Assembly (NCBI GenBank): GCA_045629065.1
Contig: JAZQQK010000004.1
Span: forward strand, 1 to 16,711
Origin: JAKSSM01 sp045629065
GTDB taxonomy: Bacteria; Bacillota; Clostridia; Peptostreptococcales; Anaerovoracaceae
DNA length: 16,711 bases
Direction of reading: 5' to 3'
A model generated the notes under the pieces. The model made no database searches and was not told where the DNA came from. It saw only the letters and a program-made list of their open reading frames with translations. A program made the position numbers and the translations under genes. Positions 6,735 through 12,874 of this stretch are shown here, piece by piece (within the stretch, counting starts at the first letter, position 1; every line of letters begins with the position of its first letter).

Positions 6735-7154
6735 GTGGCTTCCATTTATAAAATTGATATTTATTCTGATAATCGTGGAAAATGCGAATTTGGGGACTAT
6801 TTGTTGAACTTAAGAAAGACAGCGAAAACAAGTAAGTCTGCTAGAATTAAACTAAGCAAAATAGTTGCATATTTGGATGCCCTTGAAAAGTATGGAACTT
6901 ATTTAGGATCACCCATTACAAAACATCTAGAAGGTGAGATATGGGAACTACGACCATTGTACGATAGAATTTTGTACGCGTATGTGGATAATAATGAATT
7001 CGTCATTTTGCATTATTTTGTAAAGAAGACAAAAAAGACACCTAAAATTGAGTTAGAAAGAGCCAAGAATAATTTAGCAGATTACCTTGTTAGAAAGGAA
7101 AACAGACATGACAAATTGGAAAGAACTTCGCAATCAACTAAACCTAACAAATGA
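6735..7154 (+). CDS. higB: HigB/RelE-superfamily toxin (Gp49-like), with doubtful start codon
   Basis: The protein is about 136-139 aa. The core reads YKIDIYSDNRGKCEFGDYL, then HLEGEIWELRPLYDRILYAY and ILHYFVKKTKKTP. These are the RelE/HigB fold landmarks (ELRPL..RI.Y, then F.KK..KTP) of ribosome-dependent mRNA endonucleases. The first conventional start is GTG at 6735, but it lies inside the only ribosome-like site (AGGTGG, 6733-6738). The in-frame ATT at 6744 sits 5 bases after that site and gives a protein beginning exactly where relatives begin (xYKI). I therefore suspect a rare ATT start, or a deliberately weak one. The 3' end overlaps the antitoxin gene by 47 bases, in the toxin-first order of higBA. 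Confidence 0.8.
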   Translation: MASIYKIDIYSDNRGKCEFGDYLLNLRKTAKTSKSARIKLSKIVAYLDALEKYGTYLGSPITKHLEGEIWELRPLYDRILYAYVDNNEFVILHYFVKKTKKTPKIELERAKNNLADYLVRKENRHDKLERTSQSTKPNK

Positions 7155-7374
7155 AGAGGAACAAATGGTTAGATTTGAGGCAGAACTAATCGATACTATA
7201 ATTAAAATAAGAGAAGAAAAAGGTTTGTCACAGGTCCAATTAGCAGAATTATGCAACATGAAACAACCAACAATAGCAAGGTTTGAGAGCAAAACTCATT
7301 CGCCTCAAATTGATAGTGTTCTTAAAATACTTGTTCCTTTAGGATATACTTTGCAAATTGTACCCATCAAATAA
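7108..7374 (+). CDS. higA: HigA-like antitoxin, XRE-family helix-turn-helix
   Basis: The protein is 88 aa from the ATG at 7108 (MTNWKELRNQLNLTNEEEQ), with AAAGGAA upstream; an earlier in-frame start at 7087 is less likely. The HTH covers about residues 35-75: IREEKGLSQVQLAELCNMKQPTIARFES is a textbook XRE motif, with the recognition helix at QPTIARFE. It would bind the toxin and repress the promoter at 6697-6725. Its reading frame begins inside the toxin gene, which couples the two. A strong palindromic terminator follows 45 bases later. Confidence 0.88.
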   Translation: MTNWKELRNQLNLTNEEEQMVRFEAELIDTIIKIREEKGLSQVQLAELCNMKQPTIARFESKTHSPQIDSVLKILVPLGYTLQIVPIK

Positions 7375-7419
7375 CATTAAAGTAAAGAATTAGGCGACGC
7401 CCACCAAATACTATATACG

Positions 7420-7460
7420 AATAAAAATACGAGGTGTGTAACGCACCTCGTATTTTTATT
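7420..7460. terminator. Bidirectional terminator between the HigBA-like module and the LysR gene
   Basis: A perfect 17-bp inverted repeat (AATAAAAATACGAGGTG and its complement, 7-base loop TGTAACG) has A-tracts on one side and T-tracts on the other in both orientations. It can end the plus-strand antitoxin transcript and the minus-strand LysR transcript. Confidence 0.9.
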
Positions 7461-7469
7461 TGATTCATA

Positions 7470-8366
7470 TTAATTATTTGCTGCTTCTTTGCAGAGAGTG
7501 AGGAGGTATTCCTCGGCGGCGGTGAGCTTATGACCCACACGCGTTGTCAGGTATCTGTGCCAGCGCAGATTCGTATTTATATTAAAGTATTTTACTTCTG
7601 GTGAGTCTGTTATGTAACTAGATGGGAGAATTGCTGCGCAGTATCCGCCTTCTACCAGAGATGCAGACGTATCTACGTTAGTGGATTCAATCATTGTATT
7701 AGGCACAAATCCCGCTTCTCTAAAAAGGAAATCCTGTGCCTGTCTTAAAGTGGTACCTTCTGCTTGTCTGATGAAGCTAAGGCTCTTTAATTCCTCTAAT
7801 GGCATAACAGGGAGAGTGTTTGATCCTTGAAGCCAATATTTCTTTGCGGCTAAACTATCCGAAGGCACCGCTACCACTAGTGTGTCGGTACTGATTTCCA
7901 AAGTTTTAATTCCTTCTGGCGCCTTGGCTGATGCAAGGAAAGCGATGTCGAATTGACCCGATTTGACACCTTGAGTTATAGTCTGAACTATGGACTCAGT
8001 AATGATAAGTTTTACATTAGGGAAACGCTTCTTGAACTGGCTCATTGTTTTGGAAAACATCTTGGCAGTAAAGCCGTGCAAAAGTCCAATGTTTATCGTA
8101 TCTTGCGAAGTATTATTAAACGTGTTGAGGTTTGAAATCATATCTCTCTCAGTATTTAATATATTATACGCATAGCTTATATATACTTCTCCGGCCGGGG
8201 TTGGAACCCAACCATGCTTTTGCCTTTCGAATAATTGATTTCCAATGTTTGCTTCTAGCTTGGATATGAACTGGCTTAAAGCGCTAGAAGATATGTAAAG
8301 TCTCTCTGCGGCTTTTGCCAAGCTTTTTTCTTCTGCAATTGCAACTACATACTCATATTCTCTCAT
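7470..8366 (-). CDS. LysR-family transcriptional regulator
   Basis: The protein is 298 aa, the normal LysR length. The N-terminal winged HTH covers about residues 1-60 (EYVVAIAEEKSLAKAAERLYISSSALSQ..., split here for length; then the typical LEANIG..LFERQ). A periplasmic-binding-fold effector domain follows from about residue 90 (INIGLLHGF...). The start has GAGGT 8 bases upstream. No enzyme gene diverges from it. The divergent side instead holds a good promoter followed within about 100 bases by a strong terminator, and LysR-like boxes overlap that promoter. The effector is unknown. It lies within the inverted-repeat islet, so it may not belong to the carboxylate pathway. Confidence 0.92.
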   Translation of the reverse strand: MREYEYVVAIAEEKSLAKAAERLYISSSALSQFISKLEANIGNQLFERQKHGWVPTPAGEVYISYAYNILNTERDMISNLNTFNNTSQDTINIGLLHGFTAKMFSKTMSQFKKRFPNVKLIITESIVQTITQGVKSGQFDIAFLASAKAPEGIKTLEISTDTLVVAVPSDSLAAKKYWLQGSNTLPVMPLEELKSLSFIRQAEGTTLRQAQDFLFREAGFVPNTMIESTNVDTSASLVEGGYCAAILPSSYITDSPEVKYFNINTNLRWHRYLTTRVGHKLTAAEEYLLTLCKEAANN

Positions 8367-8378
8367 AATATACCTCGA

Positions 8379-8422
8379 TTAAGTTTTACTTAACTAAAAT
8401 GTAGTTTATCATAATTGAAACT
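8379..8422. promoter_or_regulatory. Two LysR-type inverted repeats in the LysR upstream region
   Basis: TTAAG-TTTTA-CTTAA (8379-8393) lies just before the LysR start. AGTTT-N10-AAACT (8403-8422) overlaps the -35 box of the divergent plus-strand promoter. Both have the 13-20 base dyad layout of LysR boxes (T-N11-A type). The spacing between dyad centres is about 26 bases. Confidence 0.5.
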
Positions 8423-8443
8423 TATTATCAAGTGGGGTAAAAT
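8415..8443 (+). promoter_or_regulatory. Sigma-A-type promoter divergent from lysR
   Basis: TTGAAA (8415-8420), exactly 17 bases and TAAAAT (8438-8443). The start would be near 8450. It overlaps a LysR-type dyad at 8403-8422. No coding region follows before the terminator at 8526. Confidence 0.55.
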
Positions 8444-8449
8444 ATATAT

Positions 8450-8560
8450 AACAAAGAAGAAATTTCGACACTCATCGGCAAGATAAACTTTTTTCAAACG
8501 TTACTTATTAGGGAAAGTAGCAAAGAAGAGGCGACCACATGGTCGCCTCTTTACGTTTTT
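8450..8560 (+). ncRNA. Possible small RNA of about 110 nt divergent from lysR
   Basis: A promoter match at 8415-8443 and a strong intrinsic terminator at 8526-8560 enclose about 75 bases. These contain no ATG before the hairpin and no ribosome site. The simplest readings are a LysR-controlled small RNA, or the remnant of a deleted target gene whose promoter and terminator survive. No known RNA family is recognised. Confidence 0.35.
8526..8560 (+). terminator. Strong intrinsic terminator (plus strand)
   Basis: An 11-bp perfect stem (AAGAGGCGACC / GGTCGCCTCTT) with an ACAT loop is followed by TACGTTTTT. The T-tract favours the plus strand, although no plus-strand protein gene precedes it within the islet after 7374. 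Confidence 0.75.
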
Positions 8561-8568
8561 GAAAAATT

Positions 8569-8599
8569 AAGAGCGGTTCGACTGAACCGCTCTTTTTAT
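8569..8599 (-). terminator. Terminator hairpin behind hicB, third copy of a shared hairpin
   Basis: AAGAGCGGTTC-GACT-GAACCGCTCTT (8569-8594), with TTAATTTTT on the minus strand and TTTTTATT on the plus strand, so it is potentially bidirectional. It lies about 35 bases beyond the hicB stop. The stem is identical to that at 9369-9394, but flanking sequence is not shared. Confidence 0.75.
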
Positions 8600-8631
8600 T
8601 CATGCTAAATACACCTTTTTACAATAAGTAA

Positions 8632-8973
8632 TTATTTAATATTGTCTAAAGCAAATTCCAAAGATTGTTTTACGAAACTATTCAAAGTGATGTTATGCTT
8701 AATTGCAAATAGCGCACATCTTTGATGCAACTCAGGCGTTATTCTAACATTAAAATTTCCTAAGTAAGACTTTTCAGGCTTATCACCAGACTCTTTGCAA
8801 AGCAATAAATAATCATCAACAGCGTTATGAAAATCTGTAATTAGTTCTTGAACGTTGGTACCTTCATAAGATATTAGAGATCTAATACCAAGCACCTTGC
8901 CATGTAATACCTTGTCTTCTTCTGAAAATTCTACACTACCTATATAATCTTTATATTTCATAGTATCAATCAT
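8632..8973 (-). CDS. hicB: HicB-family antitoxin
   Basis: The protein is 113 aa. The N-terminal half (MKYKDYIGSVEFSEEDKVLHG, cut here; then VLGIRSLISYEGTNVQEL) is the partly degraded RNase H-like HicB fold. The C-terminus (FNVRITPELHQRCALFAIKHN, cut here; then SFVKQSLEFAL) is a ribbon-helix-helix DNA-binding domain. It neutralises HicA and represses the operon. The ATG overlaps the end of hicA by 4 bases (ATGA), giving translational coupling. An internal ATG four codons on (MKYKDY) is an alternative start. The toxin-first order matches hicAB. Confidence 0.9.
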   Translation of the reverse strand: MIDTMKYKDYIGSVEFSEEDKVLHGKVLGIRSLISYEGTNVQELITDFHNAVDDYLLLCKESGDKPEKSYLGNFNVRITPELHQRCALFAIKHNITLNSFVKQSLEFALDNIK

Positions 8974-9224
8974 AAGATTCCCTCCTGTTTTAAAACATCA
9001 ATTAAATCTTGTACTTGATATGATAATAGTTCTTTTCTACCATGCGGTTTATGCATACATATAGTTTTAAACTGTGACTTTCTAAAAGCCACACGAGAGC
9101 CACTAGTCTTTCCTTTATGAGACATTTTGTATCCAAAACTTTCCAACAAGGTTTTTGCATCATCAAAAGTAAAATCCTTCGGATTTGAGCAGAGACGTTC
9201 TAACAATTTTTCCTTGGTGCTCAT
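8970..9224 (-). CDS. hicA: HicA-family mRNA interferase toxin
   Basis: The protein is 84 aa with a double-stranded-RNA-binding-like fold. Landmarks are DDAKTLLESFGYKMSHKGKTS (cut), GSRVAF, then ICMHKPHGRKELLSYQVQDL. The HKPH segment holds the conserved histidine of HicA toxins, and GSR..F is the usual preceding strand. The start has AGGAGGA 4 bases upstream. The promoter and palindromes lie immediately upstream. It overlaps hicB by 4 bases. All key residues look intact, so the module is probably active. Confidence 0.92.
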   Translation of the reverse strand: MSTKEKLLERLCSNPKDFTFDDAKTLLESFGYKMSHKGKTSGSRVAFRKSQFKTICMHKPHGRKELLSYQVQDLIDVLKQEGIL

Positions 9225-9236
9225 ATCTTCCTCCTA

Positions 9237-9277
9237 ATTATACAATAGTGTTGATTATTGTGCAACTAAATTTAGTT
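9237..9277 (-). promoter_or_regulatory. hicAB promoter with two palindromic operators
   Basis: On the minus strand TTGCAC (9260-9265), 17 bases, TATAAT (9237-9242). ACAATA-N8-TATTGT (9242-9261) fills the spacer, and the perfect palindrome AACTAAATTTAGTT (9264-9277) lies on the upstream edge of the -35. Both are plausible HicB binding sites for autorepression. Confidence 0.65.
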
Positions 9278-9315
9278 ACATACATCTTACCATTTATTCT
9301 TTCTTATTTGTTCAA

Positions 9316-9395
9316 AATGTCAGAAATAATTCAGTTTATACTTCGTTTTAGTGAATCATTGCATAAAAAAGAGCGGTTCGACTGAACCGCTCTTT
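9316..9395. repeat. Right copy of the 80-bp inverted repeat
   Basis: Reverse complement of 6552-6631 with two differences. The outer end is the terminator hairpin of the minus-strand tct operon; the inner end stops about 40 bases upstream of the hicAB -35 box. No flanking target duplication was recognised outside either copy. Confidence 0.9.
9362..9395 (-). terminator. Intrinsic terminator of the tct-dehydrogenase operon
   Basis: On the minus strand AAGAGCGGTTC-AGTC-GAACCGCTCTT is followed by TTTTATGC, a T6 run. It is the same hairpin, in the same orientation relative to its operon, as the terminator at 6555-6582. Confidence 0.88.
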
Positions 9396-9410
9396 GATTT
9401 TTTGTATATT

Positions 9411-9501
9411 GGAGTCCCCGGGAAACATAGCTTTCTGGGGAAAGCGAGAAATCGCCGCTTAGTGCGAGCGCCCGGAGGGCGCGAGGCTTATGCCGCGATT
9501 T
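9411..9501. repeat. GC-rich structured element behind the SDR gene
   Basis: This roughly 90-base block is clearly richer in G+C than its surroundings and is full of complementary arms. TCCCC (9415-9419) pairs with GGGGA (9437-9441) around GGAAA/TTTC. AAATCGC (9449-9455) pairs with GCGATTT (9495-9501), enclosing GCGCCC-GGA-GGGCGC (9468-9482) and GGC-TTAT-GCC (9485-9494). It starts 4 bases after the SDR stop on the minus strand and precedes the terminator. It may be a dispersed extragenic palindromic element or a structured 3' UTR. No known family is recognised. Confidence 0.6.
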
Positions 9502-9505
9502 ATAG

Positions 9506-10258
9506 CTAAGATACCCAGCCACCGCCAATTTCTAAGCAGTAGCATGTCATATAACTTGCCATATTGGATGCAAGGAATAGAATTACGGATGCAACCTCTT
9601 CAGGTTCACCATTTCTTCTAAGTGGAATTTGCTGCCTAATCTTTTCTGCTACCTCGAATGGTGTCTTGATTGTCATAGGGGTATTAATTCTACCAGGGGC
9701 TACACAGTTTACTGTGATTCCTTCCGGTCCCATGCGCTTACCCAATGTTTTAGTCATTGCGATAATTCCACCCTTTGAAGATGCATAATGAACACCTGCG
9801 ACATTTGCGCCGTAAAGTCCAGAGGATGAAGCCATATTAATTATTCTGCCCCAGCCCTTGCTCTTCATTTGTTCATAAGCAGCACATGCGCAAAGATATG
9901 AACCAGTTAAGTTTACATCTAAAACCTTAGCAAATTCTTCATGTGGAATATCATAGAAATCGTGTCCTTTTGGTGAGATTCCAGCATTGTTTACTAATAT
10001 ATCAATTGTTCCTAACTCATTTTTTATAGTCTCAAAGAGTTTCTTTACATCATCCTCTTTTGATACATCAGCCTTTACAAAAATAGCTTGAGCGCCGAGT
10101 GTTTCGGCCTCTTTTTTTGTGGCTAAGCCGTTTTCCTCGTTGACATCGCTGATTACTACTTTTGCACCTTCATTAGCAAATGCTAAAGCGATGGCCTTGC
10201 CAATCCCTTGACCGGAACCTGTGACAAGAACAACTTTTCCTTTGATACCGAGATCCAT
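9506..10258 (-). CDS. Short-chain dehydrogenase/reductase (3-oxoacyl reductase-like)
   Basis: A classical SDR of 250 aa. The cofactor motif TGSGQGIG is at residues 13-20, and Asp38 at the end of the second strand (VISDV) favours NAD(H) over NADP(H). NNAG is at 90-93, the catalytic Ser lies in MASSSG (142-147), and YxxxK is Tyr158/Lys162. The end ...LEIGGGWVS is typical. It oxidises or reduces a secondary alcohol/ketone; the substrate is unknown. Its ATG overlaps the VOC gene's stop (TAATG), so translation is coupled. It is the last gene of the sigma-54-controlled tct operon, together with the zinc-ADH and the VOC protein, so it probably acts on the imported carboxylate. Confidence 0.92.
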   Translation of the reverse strand: MDLGIKGKVVLVTGSGQGIGKAIALAFANEGAKVVISDVNEENGLATKKEAETLGAQAIFVKADVSKEDDVKKLFETIKNELGTIDILVNNAGISPKGHDFYDIPHEEFAKVLDVNLTGSYLCACAAYEQMKSKGWGRIINMASSSGLYGANVAGVHYASSKGGIIAMTKTLGKRMGPEGITVNCVAPGRINTPMTIKTPFEVAEKIRQQIPLRRNGEPEEVASVILFLASNMASYMTCYCLEIGGGWVS

Positions 10259-10737
10259 TACAAATCCTTTCCCACTTCTCGTAAGTTGATGATTTCTACA
10301 TAATATCCGAGTTCTTCAAAGAAATCGAAATAGCACCACTTGGCTCCAGGAACATTGGCTGAATCTCCGCCCATTGCTGGCTCATAGCCTCTTTCCTTAA
10401 ACCATGCGATAGTCTTTTCGAAATTATCTACATTGAATCTAATGTGGTAAAGTCCAGTTCCGCGCTTTTCGAGATATTCATCATGGATACTTTTGCCGTC
10501 CTTAGGATAGATGATTTCGATGTGTATGTTCTCGAACTGATAGAAAATCATTTCGATTTCGGCATCGCGAGGCATTCCTCTATAGTAACCACAAGCGTTG
10601 CCACGTAATGAATGGCCAAATTTTGTAGGCTTGATTCCGAAAAGCATTTCCATGTTTTTCATAGTCTTTTCAGGGTCAATTGTCAGCACGCCAATCTGGT
10701 CAATATATCTAAAAAGTTCAGAATTTACAATATCCAT
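10258..10737 (-). CDS. VOC (glyoxalase/methylmalonyl-CoA epimerase-like) metalloprotein
   Basis: The protein is 159 aa with two beta-alpha-beta-beta-beta modules. Likely metal ligands, one per module edge, are Gln14 (IDQIGVLTID), Glu74 (IHIEIIYP), His98 (GLYHIRFNV) and Glu148 (YYVEII). This is the pattern of methylmalonyl-CoA epimerase and glyoxalase I, with Gln where the epimerase has its first His. VOC enzymes of this kind catalyse epimerisation, isomerisation or lyase chemistry through an enediolate next to a carbonyl. Placed between two dehydrogenases, an epimerase or isomerase of an oxo-intermediate is a reasonable inference. The ribosome site is AGGAGG; the gap from the ADH stop is 9 bases. 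Confidence 0.82.
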   Translation of the reverse strand: MDIVNSELFRYIDQIGVLTIDPEKTMKNMEMLFGIKPTKFGHSLRGNACGYYRGMPRDAEIEMIFYQFENIHIEIIYPKDGKSIHDEYLEKRGTGLYHIRFNVDNFEKTIAWFKERGYEPAMGGDSANVPGAKWCYFDFFEELGYYVEIINLREVGKDL

Positions 10738-10746
10738 ATTTGCCTC

Positions 10747-11769
10747 CTATGGAATTAATAATACTCTAAATGCGGTCTTTGACATCGTAAGATCAAAACC
10801 CTTTTCCCATTCTTCTAATGGGAACTGTGCGGATACTAAAGGAGTAAGTGCGAACTTCTTTTCCTTTAAGAACTGCATAGTATAACCCCAAGCCTTCATA
10901 GTAGTGGAGTTTGTACCAGTTACGATTAATTCTTTATGTAAAACCTCTCCCATGTCAATAGGAACATCCTTGGAGAATACTCCTACTTGGAGGAATTGGC
11001 CTTGCTTTCTTAAAATCTTGATACAATTTTGAACTGATGGAACTACTGTAGCACATTCAACTGCGATGTCAGCTCCCATTGGGTTAAGTGCCTTAACCTT
11101 TGCTTGAAGCTCTTCAAAGCTTGTAGCGTAGTCATCTGCACCAAGCTTAACAGCAGTTTCGAGTCTTTCTTTATCCTGTGGAAGTCCGGACATGATAACT
11201 TTAGCACCTACTGCGTGAGCTACCATAGCGCAAGAAATTCCCATGATACCAGGGCCAGAAATGACTACTACATCTCCAGGTGTAATATGTACTTTTTCCA
11301 TCATGCCGTGAACACAGCAAGTGAATGGTTCAGCAGCTGCCATAGACATCTTATCTTCTACTTCGTCTGGAACCTTAAAAGCAAATTTTGCAGGGATTAC
11401 AAGGAAATTAGCCATTGCTCCGTCTCTGTGAGTACCAAATGACGCTCTCTCGTCGCACATTGTATATTCACCCTTCTTACAGAAATAGCACTTTCCACAG
11501 TTTCCTACTGCTGGGATTGCAACAACCCAATCGCCAACTTTAAAGTCAGTAACGCCCTCCCCGAGTTCGGAGATCACACCGACGAATTCATGGCCGAGAA
11601 TAACTGGCATGTTACATTTTCTCTCGTCATTCATTGAGTGGATGTCAGAACCACAAATTCCTGCAGCCTTCACTGCAATTTTAATGTCGCCTGCTTTTGG
11701 AGATGGCTCAGGTACTTCCCTAATTTCCATGCCAGCTCTACCTAAATCATATTTTACTAAGCCTCTCAT
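10747..11769 (-). CDS. Zinc-dependent medium-chain alcohol dehydrogenase (threonine/sorbitol dehydrogenase-like)
   Basis: The protein is 340 aa. Catalytic zinc ligands are Cys39 (GICGSD), His60-Glu61 (GHEF) and Glu147 (AEPF). The structural zinc cysteines are 91, 94, 97 and 105 (NCGKCYFCKKGEYTMC). The Rossmann motif is SGPGIMG (171-177). It oxidises a secondary alcohol, often a polyol or hydroxy acid, with NAD(P). It is preceded by a hairpin at 11793-11818 that may lower its expression relative to tctC, and followed 9 bases later by the VOC gene. The start has AAAGGATG upstream. The association with TctABC suggests that the imported compound is a hydroxy acid. Confidence 0.93.
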   Translation of the reverse strand: MRGLVKYDLGRAGMEIREVPEPSPKAGDIKIAVKAAGICGSDIHSMNDERKCNMPVILGHEFVGVISELGEGVTDFKVGDWVVAIPAVGNCGKCYFCKKGEYTMCDERASFGTHRDGAMANFLVIPAKFAFKVPDEVEDKMSMAAAEPFTCCVHGMMEKVHITPGDVVVISGPGIMGISCAMVAHAVGAKVIMSGLPQDKERLETAVKLGADDYATSFEELQAKVKALNPMGADIAVECATVVPSVQNCIKILRKQGQFLQVGVFSKDVPIDMGEVLHKELIVTGTNSTTMKAWGYTMQFLKEKKFALTPLVSAQFPLEEWEKGFDLTMSKTAFRVLLIP

Positions 11770-11785
11770 TTTTTCATCCTTTCTT

Positions 11786-11819
11786 TTGGAAAAGAAGGGG
11801 CTTTTTAAAGCCCCTTCTA
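11786..11819 (-). terminator. Intercistronic terminator/attenuator between tctC and the alcohol dehydrogenase
   Basis: A perfect 12-bp stem (AGAAGGGGCTTT / AAAGCCCCTTCT, 11793-11818) with a 2-base centre is followed on the minus strand by a short T-rich tract (TTTTCC). No promoter was seen between it and the next gene, so partial read-through is inferred: high transporter and lower enzyme expression. Confidence 0.65.
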
Positions 11820-11846
11820 AGTTTTGATTTTAAGCTTTCTTACAAA

Positions 11847-12794
11847 TTATTTGGAAGCAGCCATTTCTTTGTACATATCTTGTAAGAATGTCTTGTATTC
11901 ATCTCCGCCCATTGGGAATGCAGCAGCGTTGCAGAGTTCTACAGCGTCCTTTGCCCAACCATCAGACTTAGCAGCTTCTAAGAATGTTGTACGAAGGATG
12001 TCTACGATTCTTGAGTCAACACCTACAGGAACACCAATACCGTGAGTTGAGTTTGTAGTTACTTCTGGATGTCCTAAATCGTCCATTGTAGGGATGTCAG
12101 GAGCTGTTGCCCAGTGAGTAGCAGAAAGAGCAACTACGAGTTTGATTTGACCAGCCTTGATGTAGTTAGCAAGTGATGGTTCGGAAGTGCAAAGTGCATC
12201 TACACGGCCTGCGATAAGGTCTGTAATACCATCAGTTGTTGAGTTGTAGTATACAGGTTCAAACTTTGTGCCATAAGCAGCGTTGATCTTCTTTACGATA
12301 CCAGTTTCAGTATCTCCGCAAGTAACAACCTTAATTGTTTCGTTCTTTGCAGCAGCAACGATAGCGTCGAAGTCAGCATACTTGCTGTCTTGGGAAACTA
12401 CCATACCGAATCCAAGAAGCATATAAGCTCCGATGTATTCGAAGGAATCGAGGTCATAAGTTACGTCTACTGAGAATGTGGATGTAACCATGTTACCAAG
12501 TGTGCACATACCTACTACGGAACCATCGTTTCTTTCAGTAACGAGTTGAGTAGCAGCTACTGTACCGGAACCACCAGTTACGTTGGAAACAACGAAACCA
12601 GTTCCTAATGTTTCTTCCCAGTGCTTTAAGAATCCACGAAGACCGATGTCTGTGGAACCACCAGCAGCGTAAGGGCAGATAGCAATGATTGATCCGTTAG
12701 GATACTTGAATTCTTCTTCTTGCTTTTGTCCGCAACCTACACATAATGTGAAGATCATTGCAAGAATAAGTACGATTGATAAAACTTTCTTCAT
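11847..12794 (-). CDS. tctC: Tripartite tricarboxylate transporter solute-binding lipoprotein
   Basis: The protein is 315 aa. A lipoprotein signal peptide covers residues 1-20 (KK, hydrophobic stretch VLSIVLILAMIFTL, then CVGC with Cys21 as the lipidated residue). The mature part shows the Bug/TctC signature PYAAGGSTDIGLR, the ligand loop that grips a carboxylate, and a second loop around VTGGSGTVAATQL. It delivers a carboxylate to the TctAB membrane complex. The start has GGAAGGAG. Upstream lies an 80-base gap with a hairpin. It is the third gene of the operon (order B-A-C), unlike the common C-B-A order. The ligand cannot be predicted from sequence alone. Confidence 0.93.
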   Translation of the reverse strand: MKKVLSIVLILAMIFTLCVGCGQKQEEEFKYPNGSIIAICPYAAGGSTDIGLRGFLKHWEETLGTGFVVSNVTGGSGTVAATQLVTERNDGSVVGMCTLGNMVTSTFSVDVTYDLDSFEYIGAYMLLGFGMVVSQDSKYADFDAIVAAAKNETIKVVTCGDTETGIVKKINAAYGTKFEPVYYNSTTDGITDLIAGRVDALCTSEPSLANYIKAGQIKLVVALSATHWATAPDIPTMDDLGHPEVTTNSTHGIGVPVGVDSRIVDILRTTFLEAAKSDGWAKDAVELCNAAAFPMGGDEYKTFLQDMYKEMAASK

Positions 12795-12841
12795 TTTTTT
12801 CTCCTTCCTAATATATACAAAATATATTATTCGTTTTATAT

Positions 12842-12862
12842 GTTAAGGCATTTCGCCATAAC
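12842..12862 (-). promoter_or_regulatory. Stem-loop in the tctA-tctC gap
   Basis: On the minus strand GTTATGGC-GAAAT-GCCTTAAC forms an 8-bp stem with one T-T mismatch. There is no T-tract, so it is not a clear terminator. Its position suggests mRNA processing or protection of the tctC message. Confidence 0.4.
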
Positions 12863-12874
12863 AACAATATTGTA

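Noticed and set aside
6552..9395. Insertion sequence or composite transposon
   Set aside because: No transposase, recombinase or target-site duplication could be found; only the inverted repeats are recorded, and mobility is left as a hypothesis.
9331..9528. 65-aa minus-strand frame across the terminator and GC-rich element
   Set aside because: It is out of frame with the SDR gene, runs through a terminator hairpin and has no ribosome site.
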